From NCBI RefSeq assembly GCF_014649775.1, contig NZ_BMTR01000002.1, forward strand, positions 124,001 to 188,000: 64,000 bases of DNA, written 5' to 3'. Position numbers and translations under genes: made by a program. Below, piece after piece: positions 60,117-64,000 of this stretch; positions within the stretch are counted from its first letter, which is position 1; each line of letters opens with the position of its first letter. The notes under the pieces are model-generated. The model had not been told where the DNA came from. It saw nothing but the letters and a program-made list of their open reading frames with translations, and did no database searches. This DNA is from Streptomyces longisporoflavus. Lineage in GTDB: Bacteria; Actinomycetota; Actinomycetes; Streptomycetales; Streptomycetaceae.

Positions 60117-61039
60117 CGACGCCCCCGGCAGGCGCGGGCGGACGCTTCCTGTGCGCGGAGGCCGCCCGCACCCGCGGCGACCCGCTTCCCGGCACCGCAC
60201 CCCACACGCTGACCTGGATCCTCATCGAGCACCCCGGCGGCTGGCCCCCCAACGGCTTCGACGGCCTCGACCTCGACGCCCACACCAAGAACCTGGTCTA
60301 CACCGCCGCCCAGGCCATCCGAGCGCGCATCCTGCTGATCAGACGCACCGGACGCCGCACTACCCGCGGCCCCCGCCGCTGGGCCGTCCTGCGCCACGAC
60401 ACCACCGGCGCCCACCGCCAGGAGTGGGGCACCTGGACACACGATCGCGACCTCCGACACATCACCGAGGCCCTCACCGCCGACCCGTGCTCCCCCCGCC
60501 AACTCGGCCACCGGCCCGTCATCCTGGTCTGCACGCACGGCCGTCACGACACCTGCTGCGCCCTGCGAGGCCGCCCCGTCGCCCAGGCCCTCGCCCGCCG
60601 CTGGCCCGATCTCGTCTGGGAGTCGAGCCACACCGGCGGCGACCGTTTCGCCCCCAACATCCTCGTCGCCCCCGACGGCGTCCACTACGGCCAACTCGAC
60701 CCCGCCACCTCCGTGACAGCCGTCGAAGCACACCTGGCCGACCGCATCCGCGCGGAACACCTCCGCGGCTACACCGATCTCTACCCACCCCAACAAGTCG
60801 CCGTCACCGCCCTGCTGGCCCGCTTCGGCCCCGCGGGCCGCCACCACTACACCGTCACCGACACCACCCGCCTCGCCGACAACCACTGGCGGATCCACAT
60901 CAGCGCCCCGCCGCCGCAGTCGGCCACCCTTGAGGTCGAGGTGCGCTCCCACCACACGCCGCGCAATCAACTCACCTGCAACGGCCCCTCCCCCAGCTCC
61001 ACCGTCATCTACACCGCCACAGCCATCCACACCCGCTGA
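60113..61039 (+). CDS. Sucrase/ferredoxin-like protein (Apd1-type thioredoxin-like)
   Basis: 308 residues; its ATG overlaps the JmjC stop (ATGA). An N-terminal Cys (RFLCAEA), the VCTHGRHDTCCALRGRPVA motif and SSHTGGDRFAPNILVAPDGV match the sucrase/ferredoxin-like family, whose Apd1 members hold a [2Fe-2S] cluster with Cys and His ligands. A redox role for the oxygenase upstream (reducing iron or another step) is plausible but unproven. Last gene of the three-gene unit; converges with the next gene. Confidence 0.87.
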   Translation: MTTPPAGAGGRFLCAEAARTRGDPLPGTAPHTLTWILIEHPGGWPPNGFDGLDLDAHTKNLVYTAAQAIRARILLIRRTGRRTTRGPRRWAVLRHDTTGAHRQEWGTWTHDRDLRHITEALTADPCSPRQLGHRPVILVCTHGRHDTCCALRGRPVAQALARRWPDLVWESSHTGGDRFAPNILVAPDGVHYGQLDPATSVTAVEAHLADRIRAEHLRGYTDLYPPQQVAVTALLARFGPAGRHHYTVTDTTRLADNHWRIHISAPPPQSATLEVEVRSHHTPRNQLTCNGPSPSSTVIYTATAIHTR

Positions 61040-61087
61040 CACCACTCGTGACCAGCCGGCCGGCCAGGAGCCGGATGCCGGACCTTC

Positions 61088-62200
61088 TCACCCGGTGTGC
61101 AGGACCCGGAAGCGGCCGGGCTGTGCCGGATCCCGGTCGACGACCTGGATCGGAGCCCCGGCCCATTGCCAGACGTTGCTGTCCGGTACGCGGGAGAATC
61201 CGATCCGCCCGCGGGTGCCCTCGACCGCGACTCGCGACCAGGCTGCGGCCGTGCGCGCCCGGTCCGCGCCGCCGTGACGCAGCGCCTCCGCGAGGACCGC
61301 GACGGTGTCGTAGCCCTCGTAGGCCACGAAGGAGGGCTCCACAGCCGGCTCCGCGCGAAGGGCCGCCCCGACACGTGCGCCGAGCGCGGTCAGACGCTCG
61401 GGCAGATAGCGCAGGAAGGGGATCCCGGCGCCGTCGCCGCCCAGCAGCGCCGCCCATTCGGCGAACTCCGGCTGCCCTGCCGGAGCGCCGATCAGCAGCC
61501 CGGCCAGGCGCCGATCGCCGCGGACGGCCCTGACGACCGGCACGGCAGGATCCGGGTGGCCCAGCAAGAGAAGAAGGGCCGTCGCGCCACTGCGGACGAG
61601 TTCCTGGCACACCGTCTCGGGGGTGAGCGCGCTCATGTCGATTTCGCTGACGGTGCCGCCGCGTGCGGCCAGGTGGTCCCGCAGGATGCGGGTGCCGGAG
61701 GCCCAATAGACACTCGGCTGGGTCGCCACGGCGATACGGTCGTGGCCCGCTCCGAGGAGGAAGTCCGCATAGACCCGCCAGCCGCGCGACTGCGGCGGGG
61801 GCAGGCGCGCAACCCACTTCGTGGGCTGTTCGGTGAGCGCGTCGAGAACCGACGACGAACACAGGAACGGCAGGCCGAGGGCGTCGGCCCGGCCCGCGGC
61901 GGCGCGGGCCACGACGCTGTGATATTCCCCCGCCACGGCGGCCACCCCCAGACCGGCCAGCTCATCCACGGCCGCCACCGCCCGCCGCGGATCAGCCGCC
62001 GTGTCCCGGATCACCAGCTCAAGTGGCTGTCCGCCGATGCCACCGGCCTCGTTGACCTCGCGCACACCCAGCGCGAGACCGGCAGCCAGCTGCTCGCCCG
62101 CCTCGACCCAGCCAGGCCGGCTCAACGGAACGAGGGCCCCGACCCGAACTGACGGCCCGTCATACTGCGCGGCGTTCGGCAACGACGGCGACGTACTCAT
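61088..62200 (-). CDS. Solute-binding-like protein without signal peptide
   Basis: 370 residues of the Leu/Ile/Val-binding (Peripla_BP_6) fold: VRVGALVPLSRPGWVEAGEQ at the start, VAAVAGEYHSVVARAAAGRA and later FVAYEGYDTVAVLAEALRHG. There is no signal peptide or lipobox, so it should stay in the cytoplasm. Its ATG overlaps the stop of the upstream LuxR-family gene (ATGA), so the two are made together. It may act as a ligand sensor for that regulator rather than in transport; no permease genes are near. Confidence 0.8.
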   Translation of the reverse strand: MSTSPSLPNAAQYDGPSVRVGALVPLSRPGWVEAGEQLAAGLALGVREVNEAGGIGGQPLELVIRDTAADPRRAVAAVDELAGLGVAAVAGEYHSVVARAAAGRADALGLPFLCSSSVLDALTEQPTKWVARLPPPQSRGWRVYADFLLGAGHDRIAVATQPSVYWASGTRILRDHLAARGGTVSEIDMSALTPETVCQELVRSGATALLLLLGHPDPAVPVVRAVRGDRRLAGLLIGAPAGQPEFAEWAALLGGDGAGIPFLRYLPERLTALGARVGAALRAEPAVEPSFVAYEGYDTVAVLAEALRHGGADRARTAAAWSRVAVEGTRGRIGFSRVPDSNVWQWAGAPIQVVDRDPAQPGRFRVLHTG

Positions 62201-64000
62201 GCGCTCGTGTCTCCCATCGATTCCGCGGTGATCAGTCCCTGCCGGTAGGCCACGCTGACCGCCTCCGTGCGGCTCGCCGCTTCCAGCTTGGCGAGGATGT
62301 TGGAGACGTGGACACTTGCCGTCTTGGGGCTGATGAACAGCTCCTCGCCGATCTGCCGGTTGCTGCGTCCCAGGGCGAGGAGCCGCAACACGTCCTGCTC
62401 GCGGGAGGTCAGTACGGCGCCGCCGTCCTTGGCGGGCACCGTCAGCCGCCCCCGGCGCACCAGCGCGTCCAGCTGTTCACGCAGGAGGGTGGCACCCAGA
62501 CGGTCGGCCTCCTGGCGCACCGCATCGGCCTCGGCGGCCGCTTCCTCGCGGCGATCGGCCGCCAGCAACGCCTCCGCGAGACGCAGCCGGCAACGCGTGC
62601 GCTCGTACACATTGCCGTACGCGAAGGCGCTCACCGCCTTCTCCCAGGCCGCCGCGTCCGGCCCGGAGACGGCTCGCGCCCATTCGGCTTCGGCGCGAGC
62701 CAGCCACGCCTGCCCCTCCGGACCCTGCGGAGTGCCGTCCTCGCCACGGCCTGCCGACGCCCGCGCCTGCTGCACGAGTTCACCCGCCGTGTCCGCAAGA
62801 CGCTTCGCCTCCCGCTCGTCCCCGCGCGTGCGCAGCCCGACCGCCGAGTCGGCGACCGCGGACAGGGCCAGAGCCGCCAGCCGGACCGTGACGTCGGGTG
62901 GCGTGCTCGCGTCGCCGGTGAGCGCCTCCAGGGTGTAACGCATCGCCCGCACGGCCTCCTCCGCGTCCCCCCGCCAGGCAGCCGCGTCGGTCCGCACGAT
63001 TCCCGCGACCAGCGTGTTCATCCAGTCGAACGGCTCTTCGAGCAGCGCCCTGGCGCGCTCGACCGCGGTGAAATCGCCGCGTGCCAGCGCCACGAACAGG
63101 CCGGGGCCGGCGCCGCCCGCGCTGAACAACGCCTCGGCGTCCTCGGCCGCGTCACGCGCGCACTCGTCCCAGTGGCCGAGCGTGTACTGCACCAGCAGCC
63201 GCAAGTACCGCATCTCCCGCGGATACGGCGAGGACAGCAGGCCTGAGCGACGGGCCCGGTCCAACCCCTCCGCCGCCCATCGCAGGCAACCCTCCAGGTC
63301 ACCGGATTCGATGGCGCCAACGGCCAGGTTGAACAGGGCGCGCATCTCCACGGGAGCGCTGCCCGACCGCTGCGCCAGCTCCCGTGCCTTACGCAGCTGC
63401 TCCCTGCCCTCGGGGGTGCGGCGATTGCACTCTCCCCCGTGGAACGTCATCGAGATCAGGAGGTCGGCTCGCGCGTCGTCGACGCCCAGTTCGGCCGCGG
63501 CGTGCAGCGCTTGTGTGCCGACCCGCAGCGCGCCCTCGTCCTCGTCCCCGTCCGCCATGCGGGCGGCGACCATCACGTAGGTGGCTGCCGCCCACACCCA
63601 TGTCGCCGAAGGGGGGTCGGCGGGGATCAGATCGAGGGCTTCCCGGCTGTGGGCGAGGGCGGCCGGGAGGTTGTCGACGTTCAGCAGGTTCCCGGCGAGC
63701 GTGTAGCGGACCCGGGTGGCAAGCTCCAGGTCGGCGTCCTGACCGAGACCGGCGAGCGCGGACCGAGTGAGAGAGACGGCCCGGTGCGATTCCCCGGCAT
63801 GAGCGGCCGCCGCCGAGGCGCGCAGCGTGAGTGTCACGGCATCGGTCCCGGCAGGCCGGCCTGCGGCCTCGACCGCCGACCACAGATCGAGGGCCGCCTC
63901 GATGTGCCGCAGTTCCTCGGCGGGCGCGCCGACGCGCTGGGCGTGATCGGCGGCCTCCAGCGAAGCGGCGAGGGCCTCGGGCAGGTCATGGCTCTCGCGG
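62197..64000 (-). CDS. Large LuxR-family (LAL/TPR) regulator, 5' end beyond window
   Basis: At least 600 residues visible; the frame is open to the right edge, so the N-terminal part (probably an AAA/NB-ARC-like ATPase) lies outside. The visible part is a long helical TPR-like array rich in Ala/Leu/Glu, ending in a LuxR helix-turn-helix (LTSREQDVLRLLALGRSNRQ then IGEELFISPKTASVHVSNIL). It resembles MalT/LAL regulators. It is coupled to the signal-less binding protein at 61088. The internal ATG at 63837 is probably not the true start. Confidence 0.87.
   Translation of the reverse strand, partial: RESHDLPEALAASLEAADHAQRVGAPAEELRHIEAALDLWSAVEAAGRPAGTDAVTLTLRASAAAAHAGESHRAVSLTRSALAGLGQDADLELATRVRYTLAGNLLNVDNLPAALAHSREALDLIPADPPSATWVWAAATYVMVAARMADGDEDEGALRVGTQALHAAAELGVDDARADLLISMTFHGGECNRRTPEGREQLRKARELAQRSGSAPVEMRALFNLAVGAIESGDLEGCLRWAAEGLDRARRSGLLSSPYPREMRYLRLLVQYTLGHWDECARDAAEDAEALFSAGGAGPGLFVALARGDFTAVERARALLEEPFDWMNTLVAGIVRTDAAAWRGDAEEAVRAMRYTLEALTGDASTPPDVTVRLAALALSAVADSAVGLRTRGDEREAKRLADTAGELVQQARASAGRGEDGTPQGPEGQAWLARAEAEWARAVSGPDAAAWEKAVSAFAYGNVYERTRCRLRLAEALLAADRREEAAAEADAVRQEADRLGATLLREQLDALVRRGRLTVPAKDGGAVLTSREQDVLRLLALGRSNRQIGEELFISPKTASVHVSNILAKLEAASRTEAVSVAYRQGLITAESMGDTSA

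Overview
The window is high-GC actinobacterial DNA, almost certainly from a Streptomyces chromosome. The evidence is the very high G/C in third codon positions, frequent GTG/TTG starts, a rodlin gene, an endoglycosidase H gene, a LysM/transglycosylase gene behind a ydaO-type (c-di-AMP) riboswitch, several anti-sigma/STAS and LuxR-type regulators, and many secreted proteins. I see no rRNA, tRNA, CRISPR array, insertion sequence, phage gene or origin. It reads as ordinary accessory or arm-type chromosome: many small transcription units, each with its own regulator.

Layout. 1-4.7 kb: a purine-salvage unit (purine permease, adenine deaminase) under a divergent LacI-type regulator with a clear operator, flanked by a decayed membrane-protein remnant. 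4.8-16.7 kb: single genes (EF-hand protein, glutamate-cysteine ligase-like protein, FG-GAP secreted protein, GNAT, alpha/beta hydrolase, nadE, Tat-exported phosphodiesterase, PIG-L deacetylase), then an anti-sigma/STAS pair with two small stress-type proteins. 16.8-22.5 kb: two regulator-target pairs with visible operators (FAD monooxygenase/TetR; MFS efflux/MarR) around a DAO-type oxidase and a DUF1905 protein. 22.6-26.2 kb: a small unknown gene and a large modular GH87-type glucanase.

26.7-33.0 kb: a PAS-LuxR regulator divergent from three translationally coupled genes (ATP-grasp ligase, a dikinase-like protein with reversed domain order, MFS transporter). This is a candidate undescribed biosynthetic unit. 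33-41 kb: secreted HAD-like protein, membrane protein, FMN sulfonate-type monooxygenase with a cysteine-containing leader peptide, sulfotransferase, P450-SDR pair and Endo H. 41.2-47.7 kb: an iron-siderophore ABC operon (ATPase, lipoprotein, fused double permease) that ends in a 34-residue QAR-repeat peptide and a C39-type protease, with an AraC regulator upstream. 47.7-57 kb: lipase, GH15 enzyme, riboswitch-controlled cell-wall enzyme, DinB protein, CMD protein and an MHS transporter.

57.2-61.0 kb: rodlin, a small secreted protein, and a tight operon of a four-repeat Asp/Gly-rich peptide, a JmjC-type oxygenase and a sucrase/ferredoxin-like protein. The four repeat units differ only by synonymous changes. 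This operon is my best candidate for a new peptide-modification (RiPP-like) system. 61.1-64 kb: a signal-less solute-binding protein coupled to a large LuxR-family regulator that runs off the right edge.
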